Notes under the pieces: model-generated
Databases searched by the model: none
What the model saw: only the letters and a program-made list of their open reading frames with translations
Told to the model about the DNA's origin: nothing
Origin: Reichenbachiella sp.
Lineage (GTDB): Bacteria > Bacteroidota > Bacteroidia > Cytophagales > Cyclobacteriaceae
Reading direction: 5' to 3'
Length of the DNA: 64,000 nt
NCBI RefSeq assembly: GCF_033344935.1
Contig: NZ_JAWPMM010000001.1
Coordinates: forward strand, 1 to 64,000
In this document: positions 34,023 through 42,727 of the stretch, one piece after another
Numbering within the stretch: the first letter of the stretch is position 1
Layout: each line of letters begins with the position of its first letter
Made by a program: the position numbers and the translations under genes

Positions 34023-35048
34023 ATGTTTGACAAGGTAGAAGAATACAAAGCCCTGATTAAATCTGCAGAAGCCAAAGCTGCGGATGATTTAGAACAGTTC
34101 AGGATGAAGTTCATCAGTAAAAAAAGTGTCGTCACTGAACTTTTTAATGACTTCAAAAGTGTCCCCAACGATCAGAAAAAAGCTTTTGGTCAAGCATTGA
34201 ATGAATTGAAAACTTTAGCTCAAGAGAAATTCAAAGCTCTTGCAGACTCTTTAGGTAGTAGTTCAACTGAAGGCGCTAGCCAAGGATTGGATCTGACTTT
34301 GCCGGATGTCCCAAACGAAAACGGCAGCGTACATCCCCTGACCATCACACGAAACAAAATCATCGAGATTTTTGAGCGGATGGGATTCAACGTGGCTAGT
34401 GGACCGGAAATAGAAGAAGATTTTTACAATTTCACTGCACTCAACTTTCCAGAGAATCATCCAGCCAGAGAGATGCAAGATACTTTCTTCATTGAAAAAA
34501 ATCCTGACAAAGTATTGAGAACGCATACTTCCAATGTTCAGATCAGGATGATGGAAGGCGGTAAGCCTCCTTTTAGATCAATCATGCCTGGGCGTGTGTA
34601 TAGAAATGAAGCCATTTCCGCCAGAGCACACTGCTTCTTTCATCAAGTAGAAGGATTGTATGTCGATAAAAATGTAGGGTTCAAAGACCTCAAGCAAACC
34701 GTATATCATTTTGTGAAAGAAATGTTCGGAGAAAATACCAAAGTGAGATTCAGACCCTCGTACTTTCCTTTCACCGAACCAAGTGCAGAAATTGACATCA
34801 GCTGCTTTATTTGCCAAGGTAAAGGATGTAATGTTTGTAAATACACCAATTGGGTGGAGATCGCAGGGTCGGGCATGGTAGACCCTAATGTATTAGCTAA
34901 TTGCGGCATAGACCCAGAAGAGTATACTGGCTTTGCATTCGGGATGGGCATTGAGCGTATCGCGATGCTTAAATATCAAATCAACGATTTACGTCTGTTC
35001 TCAGAAAATGACGTGCGATTCTTAAGACAGTTTCAAGGAACTTTCTGA
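34023..35048 (+). CDS. pheS: Phenylalanyl-tRNA synthetase alpha subunit
   Basis: A class II aminoacyl-tRNA synthetase subunit of 341 residues, full length. An N-terminal coiled coil (1-90) is followed by HPLTITRNKIIEIFERMGF, motif 2 (PFRSIMPGRVYRNEAISARAH), RFRPSYFPFTEPSAEID and motif 3 (GFAFGMGIERIAML). A CFICQGKGCNVC cluster with four cysteines precedes the NWVEIAGSGMV segment. pheT is not adjacent. Upstream, TAACTTCG at 33996-34003 could be a -7 element. The next genes are a convergent toxin-antitoxin pair. Confidence 0.97.
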   Translation: MFDKVEEYKALIKSAEAKAADDLEQFRMKFISKKSVVTELFNDFKSVPNDQKKAFGQALNELKTLAQEKFKALADSLGSSSTEGASQGLDLTLPDVPNENGSVHPLTITRNKIIEIFERMGFNVASGPEIEEDFYNFTALNFPENHPAREMQDTFFIEKNPDKVLRTHTSNVQIRMMEGGKPPFRSIMPGRVYRNEAISARAHCFFHQVEGLYVDKNVGFKDLKQTVYHFVKEMFGENTKVRFRPSYFPFTEPSAEIDISCFICQGKGCNVCKYTNWVEIAGSGMVDPNVLANCGIDPEEYTGFAFGMGIERIAMLKYQINDLRLFSENDVRFLRQFQGTF

Positions 35049-35071
35049 CGTCAACGTTAACCCTAGAGAAC

Positions 35072-35431
35072 CTATGGTTGGCGATTGATTTTTTTCATTA
35101 ATGTCAACACTTCCTCATTCAAGGCAGGTTCCAGATCTTTCAGACGATCCCATAGATTCAAGGAAGTATGCAAAACCGAAAGAATGTAGATGGTGTCGTC
35201 AAGAATATCACAAATTAAAAAGTGCTTTTGTACAGGATAGACCTTAAACCTGAAGGATATCTTATCATTCTTTTTTAAAAGCCCAATATTCTCTCGCAAA
35301 AGAGAAAAAATTTCTTCAAAGCCCTGAAGATATTTCAGGGCTGTTCTCTCACCCCACTCCGTCACAGAGTAATCATAAATCTCCTGAATATCCTCTAATG
35401 CCCTGTCCGTAAAATAAAGAGTTCTCTTCAA
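35072..35431 (-). CDS. ParE/RelE-family toxin
   Basis: A 119-residue protein with the ParE fold signature: YFTDRALEDIQEIYDYSVTEWGERTALKYLQGF, then FRFKVYPVQKHFLICDILDDTIYILSVLH. Members inhibit DNA gyrase or, in RelE-like cases, cleave mRNA; which applies here is unknown. Its start overlaps the antitoxin's stop by four bases, the normal order antitoxin then toxin on the minus strand. The length is slightly greater than typical ParE (about 100 residues) because of a charged C-terminal tail. Confidence 0.88.
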   Translation of the reverse strand: MKRTLYFTDRALEDIQEIYDYSVTEWGERTALKYLQGFEEIFSLLRENIGLLKKNDKISFRFKVYPVQKHFLICDILDDTIYILSVLHTSLNLWDRLKDLEPALNEEVLTLMKKINRQP

Positions 35432-35691
35432 GACTTACGTCTTTTGTGGGCTTTTAAATCTGTCATCAAATCACCAGAAAACTCATGCACTCGGCCATTC
35501 AATATATCCTGGTAACCTTCAATGATCGAACTTCTTACTTTTGCGGCCTGAAGTCTTTCACTTTCGTGACGAATTAGATCGCGCACGTATTCACTTGGCG
35601 TAGCATAAAGTGTTCCGCTTCCTGACTGACTAGATACAAACTTCTTCATTTCATCAGTCAATGCAATATTTAGTGATTCTGTTTTTACCAT
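35428..35691 (-). CDS. ParD-family antitoxin
   Basis: A short (about 87 residues) antitoxin starting MVKTESLNIALTDEMKKFV, with the ribbon-helix-helix N-terminal domain and the ParD phrase TPSEYVRDLIRHESERLQAAK. The intrinsically flexible C-terminal part (EFSGDLMTDLKAHKRRKS) would wrap the toxin. It probably binds its own promoter just upstream, near 35700-35750. The module lies between pheS and asnB and is convergent with pheS. Confidence 0.88.
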   Translation of the reverse strand: MVKTESLNIALTDEMKKFVSSQSGSGTLYATPSEYVRDLIRHESERLQAAKVRSSIIEGYQDILNGRVHEFSGDLMTDLKAHKRRKS

Positions 35692-35697
35692 ATCCAC

Positions 35698-36000
35698 TTC
35701 TTTAAATTTATTTAAAACTACAATATCCTTTATATATTGTCAATATTTGCAGAGTCAATAGGCAATTCAAGTATTGAATTATATGGTATCGAAGCAGTAT
35801 GCCCGAAAATTTCACTGTTTGACTCCGATTTTTTCGGAGGAGTTTTGAAATTTTCTAGACTTTTGCCTACTTTTTTGGCACTGCGGCGGCGTACCGCTGA
35901 AAAAACCGTGCCGCCGGGCGGTAGGAGCCCGTCCGACTTGAGGACAATACCACCTGAACATGGTTAACTTCAAATAACAACAAAAAATAGTTCTCAAAAT
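35698..36000. other. Intergenic region with GC-rich island between parD and asnB
   Basis: This 303-base stretch has no convincing gene. It holds a small hairpin (CTCCGA/TCGGAG at 35823-35839) and a GC-rich block at about 35881-35940 with CGGCGGC (35884-35890) inverted as GCCGCCG (35910-35916). The block contrasts sharply with AT-rich surroundings. The parDE promoter should lie near its left end and the asnB promoter near its right end. Confidence 0.6.
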
Positions 36001-37875
36001 ATGTGCGGCATCACAGGCATTCTGGCATTTAACGAAGTTGGTAGATTTAATCTGACTAACCTGGAGCAAGCTACTTTAGCTTTAGCTCATCGTGGCCCAG
36101 ATAACCATGGCACCTATATCAATCATTTGGTAGGATTGGGTCATCGGCGACTCTCGATCATTGATACAAGCGAAAACGCAAATCAACCATTCGAAATTAT
36201 GGATGGTCGATACATTATTACTTTCAATGGTGAAATTTTTAATTATCAATCCCTCAGAAAAGAATTGGTTTCAAAAGGCATCCAATTCAAATCTGATTCA
36301 GATACCGAAGTTTTACTCCACCTTTACGCCCAAGAAGGAAAGCGCTGTTTAGATAAACTTAATGGCTTCTTCGCATTTGCCATTTATGACACAAAAGAAA
36401 AATCACTATTTATAGCCAGGGATAGATTGGGCATCAAACCACTCCTCTTTTACCAAGATGAGTTTAAGTTTCTTTTTGCGTCTGAAATGAGTGCCATGCT
36501 GGCTCTTGGGATAGACAAAGCAATCGATCCTGAAGCACTTAACTATTACCTACAACTCAATTACACGCCTGCTCCTTTAACCATGATTGAGGGAGTGAAA
36601 AAACTTGAACCCGGACATTATATTTTTATCCAAGACGGAAAAGTTGATATACAGCGATATTATAATATACCGGCTGACGAAGAAAATACTTTCACTGATT
36701 ACAATGTAACAAAAAACCAGCTGCAAACGCTTCTAGAAAAGTCCGTGGCTAGACGAATGATAGCTGATGTTCCTTTGGGTTGTTTTTTAAGCGGTGGTAT
36801 AGACTCCAGTGTGATAACAGCTGTAGCATCCAGTCAAACCCAATCACTTAAGACTTTCTCTATCGGATTTGAGAGCAATAAGTTCTTCGATGAAACGCAA
36901 TATGCCGAATTAGTTGCCAAAAAATTCAAAACAGATCACACCACGTTCAAACTTACCAATGACGAGATTACTAGTCATCTCGCTGATATTGTAGATCACA
37001 TCGATGAACCTTTTGCAGATTCATCAGCTATTCCAGTTTTTCTACTGAGCAAGAAGACACGAGAGCATGTCACCGTGGCCCTTTCTGGAGACGGTGCAGA
37101 TGAAATTTTCTCTGGATACAACAAACATGAAGCCTGGTGGAAAATCGAATACAACACAAAATTTAAGACACTTATTGCTCTGGCTCAGCCGTTTGCTAAG
37201 CTCATGCCTAAATCAAGATCCGGAGCAATTAGTAATGCAGCCAGGCAAGTGGTTCGATTTGCTGAAGCTATGAAACTCAGCCCAGCGGATCGCTATTGGT
37301 TTTTGGCTTCTTTTACTTCACAATCCAAAGTCGACGATTTACTAACGAAGCCCTTTCTAAATAATGAGCAAAGAATATCATGGATGAATTCTATGAATAA
37401 TTACAAGGACATGAATGACGTTCTAAGGTTAGATTCAGAATTCGTTCTTCCTAATGATATGCTTAAGAAGGTTGATCTAATGTCGATGGCTAATAGTCTA
37501 GAGGTACGTGTGCCCTTTTTAGATCATGAATTGGTCGAATTTGTCTTTAGCCTACCTGAGTCTATGAAAATTAATAGCTCAATCCGAAAAAGAATATTGC
37601 AAGATGCATATCGCGATATCCTTCCATCAGAACTATATAATAGACCAAAAAAGGGATTTGAAATACCTTTACTAGACTGGCTCAAGTCCTCACTAAAAAA
37701 TGAACTCACTACACATCTATTTGATAGAGACCTGATTGAAAGCCAGGGTTTATTTAGTTGGGATGAAGTAATGGCACTCCAAAAGCAATTGTTCTCAAGA
37801 AACCCCGAGGATAGCCATGCACGTGTTTGGGGGCTTTACGTTTTCCAAAAGTGGTTTACCAAGTATCTTGAATAA
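36001..37875 (+). CDS. asnB: Asparagine synthase (glutamine-hydrolysing)
   Basis: A 624-residue AsnB-type amidotransferase. The N-terminal glutaminase begins MCGITGIL so that Cys2 becomes the nucleophile; RLSIIDTSENANQP and FNGEIFNY follow. The synthetase domain has the PPi loop FLSGGIDSSVI, ALSGDGADEIFSGY and KVDLMSMANSLEVRVPFLD. Enzymes of this type occur both as biosynthetic AsnB and as amide-forming enzymes of polysaccharide clusters. Its location just beyond the exopolysaccharide locus could mean amidation of a uronic acid, but biosynthetic asparagine supply is equally possible. Confidence 0.93.
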   Translation: MCGITGILAFNEVGRFNLTNLEQATLALAHRGPDNHGTYINHLVGLGHRRLSIIDTSENANQPFEIMDGRYIITFNGEIFNYQSLRKELVSKGIQFKSDSDTEVLLHLYAQEGKRCLDKLNGFFAFAIYDTKEKSLFIARDRLGIKPLLFYQDEFKFLFASEMSAMLALGIDKAIDPEALNYYLQLNYTPAPLTMIEGVKKLEPGHYIFIQDGKVDIQRYYNIPADEENTFTDYNVTKNQLQTLLEKSVARRMIADVPLGCFLSGGIDSSVITAVASSQTQSLKTFSIGFESNKFFDETQYAELVAKKFKTDHTTFKLTNDEITSHLADIVDHIDEPFADSSAIPVFLLSKKTREHVTVALSGDGADEIFSGYNKHEAWWKIEYNTKFKTLIALAQPFAKLMPKSRSGAISNAARQVVRFAEAMKLSPADRYWFLASFTSQSKVDDLLTKPFLNNEQRISWMNSMNNYKDMNDVLRLDSEFVLPNDMLKKVDLMSMANSLEVRVPFLDHELVEFVFSLPESMKINSSIRKRILQDAYRDILPSELYNRPKKGFEIPLLDWLKSSLKNELTTHLFDRDLIESQGLFSWDEVMALQKQLFSRNPEDSHARVWGLYVFQKWFTKYLE

Positions 37876-37971
37876 TTCTATCAATGAATTAAAAATTCAA
37901 TCTTACATCAAGCTAATTATTAAAGATTTAGGTTAATTTTAATTCATTCGACTTCCATTAAATCAACTGGC

Positions 37972-38838
37972 ATGCAATACTTGAAGAAATTTCTGGTCTG
38001 TTTGGATTCTACTCCACTCGATGAGCACATTATACAATACAGCTCCATGGCTGCGGAACTCACGGGGTGTGAAAAGGTGTACTTTGTTCATATTGCTCAA
38101 AAAAACTTAAGTCTAAAAGTCAAAAAATACTTTCAGGAAAAAATTCAGGAGCACTTTACTGCTAGTTGTGAAACCGAAATGCAAATCCATCAAGGAAACA
38201 ATGCAGTTCAGATTTTAAAATGGTCTGAATTTAAAATTGTAGACTTGGTCATTTTAGGCATTAAACCAAAATCTGAATCTACAGGAAAGCACGCGGCTCG
38301 GTTGATCAATGCTGCACAATGCTCTGTACTGCTCGTTCCACCGACAGCTAAGCTAAAATTATCCAGAGTCATTATCCCGCTTGACTTTTCGGCAAGCTCT
38401 ATTACTGCGCTTAATGCAGCTATGAATTTCAAAGAAAAGGTTACAGATATCGAAATATTGCTGCATCATGTTTATTTCGTGCCGTCTGGCTATACACATA
38501 CAGGCAAAAGCTATGATGAGATGGCTGACATCATGGACAAAAATAAAAGACGTGAGTATGAGCAGTTTAAACGTGAATACTCAGTAGACGAATCAAAATT
38601 TGAAGTTATATTCGAATTGGATGAAGACCAAAACCCGTCGGATAACATCTACGAAATGGCCAAAGAAAGAAATGCAGATATGATTATCGTAGCCTCTCGA
38701 GGAAGAACTAAAATGGCTTCCCTATTAAAAGGGAGCACTGCTGTCAACTTGATTAGCTACGATCGCGAAATTGCATGCCTTGTAGTGAAAAATAAAGCAG
38801 AAAACATGGGCTTCTTTGAAGCTTTGCTAAAACTCTAA
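37972..38838 (+). CDS. Tandem-domain universal stress protein
   Basis: A 288-residue cytoplasmic protein with two UspA folds. The first, degenerate copy begins KFLVCLDSTPLDEHIIQYSS and ends DLVILGIKPKSES...CSVLLVPP. The second starts RVIIPLDFSASSITALNAAM and carries the ATP-binding signature ADMIIVASRGRTKMASLLKGST near the C terminus. It probably binds ATP and responds to stress or starvation. The stop overlaps the convergent lipoprotein gene by four bases. Confidence 0.88.
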   Translation: MQYLKKFLVCLDSTPLDEHIIQYSSMAAELTGCEKVYFVHIAQKNLSLKVKKYFQEKIQEHFTASCETEMQIHQGNNAVQILKWSEFKIVDLVILGIKPKSESTGKHAARLINAAQCSVLLVPPTAKLKLSRVIIPLDFSASSITALNAAMNFKEKVTDIEILLHHVYFVPSGYTHTGKSYDEMADIMDKNKRREYEQFKREYSVDESKFEVIFELDEDQNPSDNIYEMAKERNADMIIVASRGRTKMASLLKGSTAVNLISYDREIACLVVKNKAENMGFFEALLKL

Positions 38839-39383
38839 TATTTGATAAGGTTTACTTTAATTTGGTAACTAGAGGGATCAAGGCCGATAAGCTTTCTGCT
38901 TCCAACAATTTTATAACTATCTAATTTTCCTTGCACTAAGGTCAATTGAATAGCTTGATTCTCTTGATAAAGATAGTTTTCATTTTGAAAATTTACCTCA
39001 CAGAAGTTAATCTTCCCATTATCCAAAGTTAGCACGACCGATACTGGCCCCTTTTTTTCCTTCGCTTTCCGTTCAAAAATAACGCTGTCCTTTATTTGGA
39101 TTTTGGAGTAATTCGTTGACCTAATCAATCTTGAGTACGAAACATCCAAAAGTGCTTTTAAATCTTTCTTGATTAATGTAGTATCAAATTCAAGAACCAA
39201 AACCTCTTCCGTTTCATCCAACTTCACCAGTTTGTTTAGCTGATGGCCCGTCTGCATTTCGGCAAGCGATTTCAAAGTCTGATCTAACATTTCAATATCA
39301 GAATCTGCGGAAATACTGATATCATCGGGAGATAGACAAGAAATAAATAACCCTAAAAGTGGAAAAGCGAAAAACTTATTCAT
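38835..39383 (-). CDS. Hypothetical lipoprotein
   Basis: A 182-residue protein with a signal peptide ending LFISC (Cys16), so it is lipidated. The mature region is mixed alpha/beta and mildly acidic; I recognise no domain. It contains a helical segment (SDIEMLDQTLKSLAEMQ) followed by beta strands (EEVLVLEFDTTLI, GPVSVVLTLDNGKINF). It is divergent from prfA; the shared intergenic region holds a perfect 12-base inverted repeat at 39443-39479. Confidence 0.7.
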   Translation of the reverse strand: MNKFFAFPLLGLFISCLSPDDISISADSDIEMLDQTLKSLAEMQTGHQLNKLVKLDETEEVLVLEFDTTLIKKDLKALLDVSYSRLIRSTNYSKIQIKDSVIFERKAKEKKGPVSVVLTLDNGKINFCEVNFQNENYLYQENQAIQLTLVQGKLDSYKIVGSRKLIGLDPSSYQIKVNLIKY

Positions 39384-39442
39384 GAGGTAAATTTCGTCTG
39401 GTGTCTTGGATTAAAAAAGTGTTTACGAGAATTAGATAGCTT

Positions 39443-39479
39443 AGATTCCAAAAGGATGAATAAGGATCTTTTGGAATCT
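39443..39479. repeat. Perfect 12-bp inverted repeat in the prfA / lipoprotein divergent region
   Basis: AGATTCCAAAAG (39443-39454) and CTTTTGGAATCT (39468-39479) are exact inverted copies around a 13-base loop. It lies between divergent promoters, so it could be an operator or an RNA leader hairpin of either gene. Confidence 0.65.
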
Positions 39480-39538
39480 TTAGTTTCATCAAATAACCAA
39501 CCGAGTATTTATTAGATTTGCTTTCAAATTTGTTGAAA

Positions 39539-40609
39539 ATGAAAGAGAAGTTAGAGGAAATCAAGCATAGATTCGAAGAAGTAGGACAACTAATAGTTCA
39601 GCCAGACGCCATGTCGGATATGTCTTACTATTCAAAACTGAGCAAGGAATATAAGGACCTCGAAAAGATTGTCAATAAATACGAAGAATATAAAATCGTC
39701 CTTGAAAACCTAACCAATTCGAAAGAAATTCTGGAAACCGAAAAAGATCCTGAATTCCGAGAAATGGCAAAAATGGAATTGGACGAGTTAGAGCCAAAAA
39801 AAGAAGAGCTAGAGGAGGAAATCAAACAAATGTTGATTCCAAAAGATCCTAACGACGACAAGAATAGTATCCTTGAAATCCGTGCTGGAACCGGGGGAGA
39901 TGAAGCTGCAATTTTCGCAGGAGACCTCTTCAGAATGTATCAGAGATATTGCGAAAAACAAGGCTGGAAATTAGGCGTGATGGATTTGACCGAAGGCAGC
40001 TCTGGAGGCTACAAAGAAATCATAAGTATGATCTCAGGTGAAGATGTTTATGGTAAAATGAAATTTGAATCTGGAGTTCATAGAGTACAGCGAGTACCAG
40101 CTACTGAGACTCAAGGGCGTGTGCATACTTCGGCAGCTACTGTTGCCGTGCTGCCTGAGATGGAAGAAGTAGATGTGCAGATCGACATGAATGATGTAAG
40201 AAAAGACACCTTCTGTTCGAGTGGGCCAGGTGGTCAGTCTGTGAACACGACTTATTCGGCTATTCGTTTGACTCATATGCCTACTGGCTTGGTGGTTTCT
40301 TGTCAGGATGAAAAGAGCCAAATCAAAAACCTAGAAAAAGCCCTCAAAGTGCTCAGAGGTAGAATTTATGACATTGAATTAAAAAAACACAACGACGAAG
40401 TCGGTGCGCAAAGAAAATCCATGGTCGGAAGTGGAGACCGATCAGATAAAATTCGAACTTACAACTACCCTCAAGGAAGAGTAACTGATCATAGAATAGG
40501 ATATTCTCAGCACAACTTGCCAACTGTAATGGACGGAGAAATTGGCGAATTCATAGAACAATTGAGAATAGCTGAAAATGCTGAAAAATTAAAAGACGGG
40601 GAAGTTTAG
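39539..40609 (+). CDS. prfA: Peptide chain release factor 1
   Basis: Recognises UAA/UAG stop codons and triggers peptide release. Start taken at ATG 39539 ([17 protein letters not shown]), which gives 356 residues, normal for RF1; an upstream in-frame start would add seven residues. The codon-recognition region contains [21 protein letters not shown], and the peptidyl-transferase motif GGQ is in [11 protein letters not shown] near residue 230. The class-I RF tail [21 protein letters not shown]-type segment is intact. Confidence 0.97.
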   Translation: MKEKLEEIKHRFEEVGQLIVQPDAMSDMSYYSKLSKEYKDLEKIVNKYEEYKIVLENLTNSKEILETEKDPEFREMAKMELDELEPKKEELEEEIKQMLIPKDPNDDKNSILEIRAGTGGDEAAIFAGDLFRMYQRYCEKQGWKLGVMDLTEGSSGGYKEIISMISGEDVYGKMKFESGVHRVQRVPATETQGRVHTSAATVAVLPEMEEVDVQIDMNDVRKDTFCSSGPGGQSVNTTYSAIRLTHMPTGLVVSCQDEKSQIKNLEKALKVLRGRIYDIELKKHNDEVGAQRKSMVGSGDRSDKIRTYNYPQGRVTDHRIGYSQHNLPTVMDGEIGEFIEQLRIAENAEKLKDGEV

Positions 40610-40611
40610 TC

Positions 40612-42015
40612 TTGAAACTCCTTCGCCATTCCATATTGTTTTGTATTGTAGGCTTATTCGCTATGTTGGGGTGCGAACCTTCGACAGAGGAGATTTCATT
40701 TGACCCTGACTTAAGGCTCACCTACTCTACAGATACCATCACTTTTGATACATTATTCAGTTCGGTTGGCAGTATTACCAAACGCTTTAAAATCTACAAT
40801 CCCAATGACAAAGCTATTCAACTGAATCAATTGTCGCTGGGAACAGGAAATCAGTCTTCCTATTCTCTTACTGTGAATGGTGCAAAAGATAAATCATTCC
40901 AAAATGAGATCATTTATGGAAATGACAGCCTACTGGTTTTAGTGGAAGTCCTAATAGATCCCAGTGACCAAGACCTACCATTTTTAGTCAAAGATTCTGT
41001 AGAAATAGTATATAATGCAAGATCAGAAAGCATCAAGCTGGTCTCCTGGGGTCAGGATGCTGTATTTATCAATAATGAGGCCATTACCTGCAATACCACA
41101 TGGACCAAGGAGCGCCCATATGTCGTTTATGATTCCGCATGGGTGGCTCAAGGTTGCCAACTTATAGTAGAGGCAGGTACAAAAATCTATATCGACAATG
41201 ATGCTTTGTTTACCATTGCAGGCTCCATAGTCGTTCAAGGTACCTCAGATGAAAAAGTTGAAATTTCTGACACTCGATTGGATGCAAAATATGACGAAGC
41301 TCCTGGTCAATGGGGAAGTTTATTTTTCTTTCCAGGCAGCACGGGTAACCTCATTGATCATGCTATTATCAAGAACGGTACTACAGGTATTATCATGGCG
41401 ATAAATTTGAATAATGGGGATGGAGCTGAACTACAGCTAAGCAACACTTCAATACAACACATGTCTGAATCAGGCATCGCAGCCTTTGCGGGAACTATTG
41501 ATGCACATAACCTCGAGATATTTCATTGCCAAAATCAATTGTTTGGTGGCTTTGCTGGCGGTATTTACACTTTTAACCATTGTACTTTTTCCAACGAGCC
41601 CAATGATTTCACTCGTGAGGGAGCTTCCGTCGGATTTACCAACTATTTAGAATTCAGTGATGGTACAATACTGGCCAACGAACTATCTCTCCAACTGACC
41701 AATTCTATCGTTTGGGGAAGAGAAGATGAAGAGTTGGCTGTAGACTTGTCTTCCGCGGCAGTTGCTACTGTCAACGTAGAAAGAAACATCATCCGTTCGT
41801 CTGATCAAAGCTGGGCCATTCTAAACAACTTTATAAGCCAGGAAGACAACTACCCAGGATTCTATGCTCCTAACTTTTATGATTATCAAATTGATTCCCT
41901 ATCCAACGCCAGAGATTCAGCACTAATCTCTTTGGTCACTCATGATATTTTAGGAACTACACGAGACGCCATGCCTGATATAGGAGCCTATGAAAGAAAA
42001 GATTCTATTCCTTAG
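40612..42015 (+). CDS. Lipoprotein with right-handed beta-helix-like region
   Basis: A 467-residue lipoprotein (signal peptide ending AMLGC). Only a TTG at 40612, three bases after the prfA stop, precedes the signal peptide correctly. After a beta-sandwich-like N-terminal half (TITFDTLFSSVGSITKRFKIYN, SLLVLVEVLIDP), a parallel beta-helix region follows (WGSLFFFPGSTGNLIDHAIIKNG-type repeats, LQLSNTSIQHMSESGIAAF). The end, DIGAYERKD, is a common terminus of polymorphic-repeat and choice-of-anchor proteins of Bacteroidota. It is probably surface exposed; substrate unknown. Confidence 0.75.
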   Translation: MKLLRHSILFCIVGLFAMLGCEPSTEEISFDPDLRLTYSTDTITFDTLFSSVGSITKRFKIYNPNDKAIQLNQLSLGTGNQSSYSLTVNGAKDKSFQNEIIYGNDSLLVLVEVLIDPSDQDLPFLVKDSVEIVYNARSESIKLVSWGQDAVFINNEAITCNTTWTKERPYVVYDSAWVAQGCQLIVEAGTKIYIDNDALFTIAGSIVVQGTSDEKVEISDTRLDAKYDEAPGQWGSLFFFPGSTGNLIDHAIIKNGTTGIIMAINLNNGDGAELQLSNTSIQHMSESGIAAFAGTIDAHNLEIFHCQNQLFGGFAGGIYTFNHCTFSNEPNDFTREGASVGFTNYLEFSDGTILANELSLQLTNSIVWGREDEELAVDLSSAAVATVNVERNIIRSSDQSWAILNNFISQEDNYPGFYAPNFYDYQIDSLSNARDSALISLVTHDILGTTRDAMPDIGAYERKDSIP

Positions 42016-42617
42016 GAATGCGACCAGTTATCCTCATCGGTTTGGTCATTAGGTGATAAGCCCAAGATATCTCCGTCTGTACTCACACCCAATCCCAGCA
42101 CCGTCCTGTTGGCATAACAGAAATAACTGACCACTTGATTGATCTCAAGTATTTCACCGTCTGTCAACCCCAGGTTTCGAAGCTTTACGACATCCTCTTC
42201 CATCATTTTGGCAGGGTTTAAAGTCAGCTTCCTGGCATAGTCAAACACCGCACATTCCTGTGCAGAAAAAACCTGTTCAGGTTGATCTTCTCGAAATGCT
42301 GAGTTTATCTTTTCAGCCCTTTCATCATTTTTCAACAGTCTCTTCATACCCTCATAATGATGATCTACACAATAGGAACAACCATTGAGCATACTCACAT
42401 ACACTCCCAAAGCTTCAAGAAAATGAACCGGTGTGTCATTCGTACTATTATGTAACACATACTTATAGAGCGCCATATGACCTTCCAAACTATATGGCCT
42501 CAGGCTATGTACTTTCAATATATTATCTATGTACTCCCCAGGTCCTTTGATTCGATCATAGATCTTTCTCAATTTCCCTTTGGACTCCTGGTAATCAATT
42601 TCCTCTATCCAAGACAT
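42012..42617 (-). CDS. AhpD/carboxymuconolactone decarboxylase-family peroxidase-related protein
   Basis: A 201-residue all-helical protein of the uncharacterised peroxidase-related group: IEEIDYQESKGKLRKIYD, ILKVHSLRPYSLEGHMALY, and the redox motif NGCSYCVDHHYEGM with a Cys-x2-Cys-x3-His as in AhpD. The C-terminal part (EILEINQVVSYFCYANRTV) is also typical. It may take part in peroxide or thiol redox chemistry. It is convergent with the beta-helix lipoprotein (four-base overlap). Confidence 0.88.
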   Translation of the reverse strand: MSWIEEIDYQESKGKLRKIYDRIKGPGEYIDNILKVHSLRPYSLEGHMALYKYVLHNSTNDTPVHFLEALGVYVSMLNGCSYCVDHHYEGMKRLLKNDERAEKINSAFREDQPEQVFSAQECAVFDYARKLTLNPAKMMEEDVVKLRNLGLTDGEILEINQVVSYFCYANRTVLGLGVSTDGDILGLSPNDQTDEDNWSHS

Positions 42618-42727
42618 ATCTTAAGCGTTTTTGAATAAATATAGAATATCGAAATCTCAGTTAGTGGTAAAATTTCATTAAGAAGAATTAAATATGATTT
42701 TAATTGTTATAATACTATTTTTATTCT

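Noticed and set aside
35072-35691. ParDE pair as evidence of a larger mobile element
   Set aside because: No integrase, transposase or att-like repeats flank it; toxin-antitoxin pairs often stand alone in chromosomes.
35737-35967. 76-codon plus-strand frame across the GC-rich island
   Set aside because: The product switches abruptly to an Arg/Pro-rich tail encoded by the GC-rich hairpin; no start context or homology, so treated as intergenic.
39376-39564. 62-codon minus-strand frame between the lipoprotein gene and prfA
   Set aside because: It covers the inverted repeat and the start of prfA, and the product has no features; likely a chance frame.
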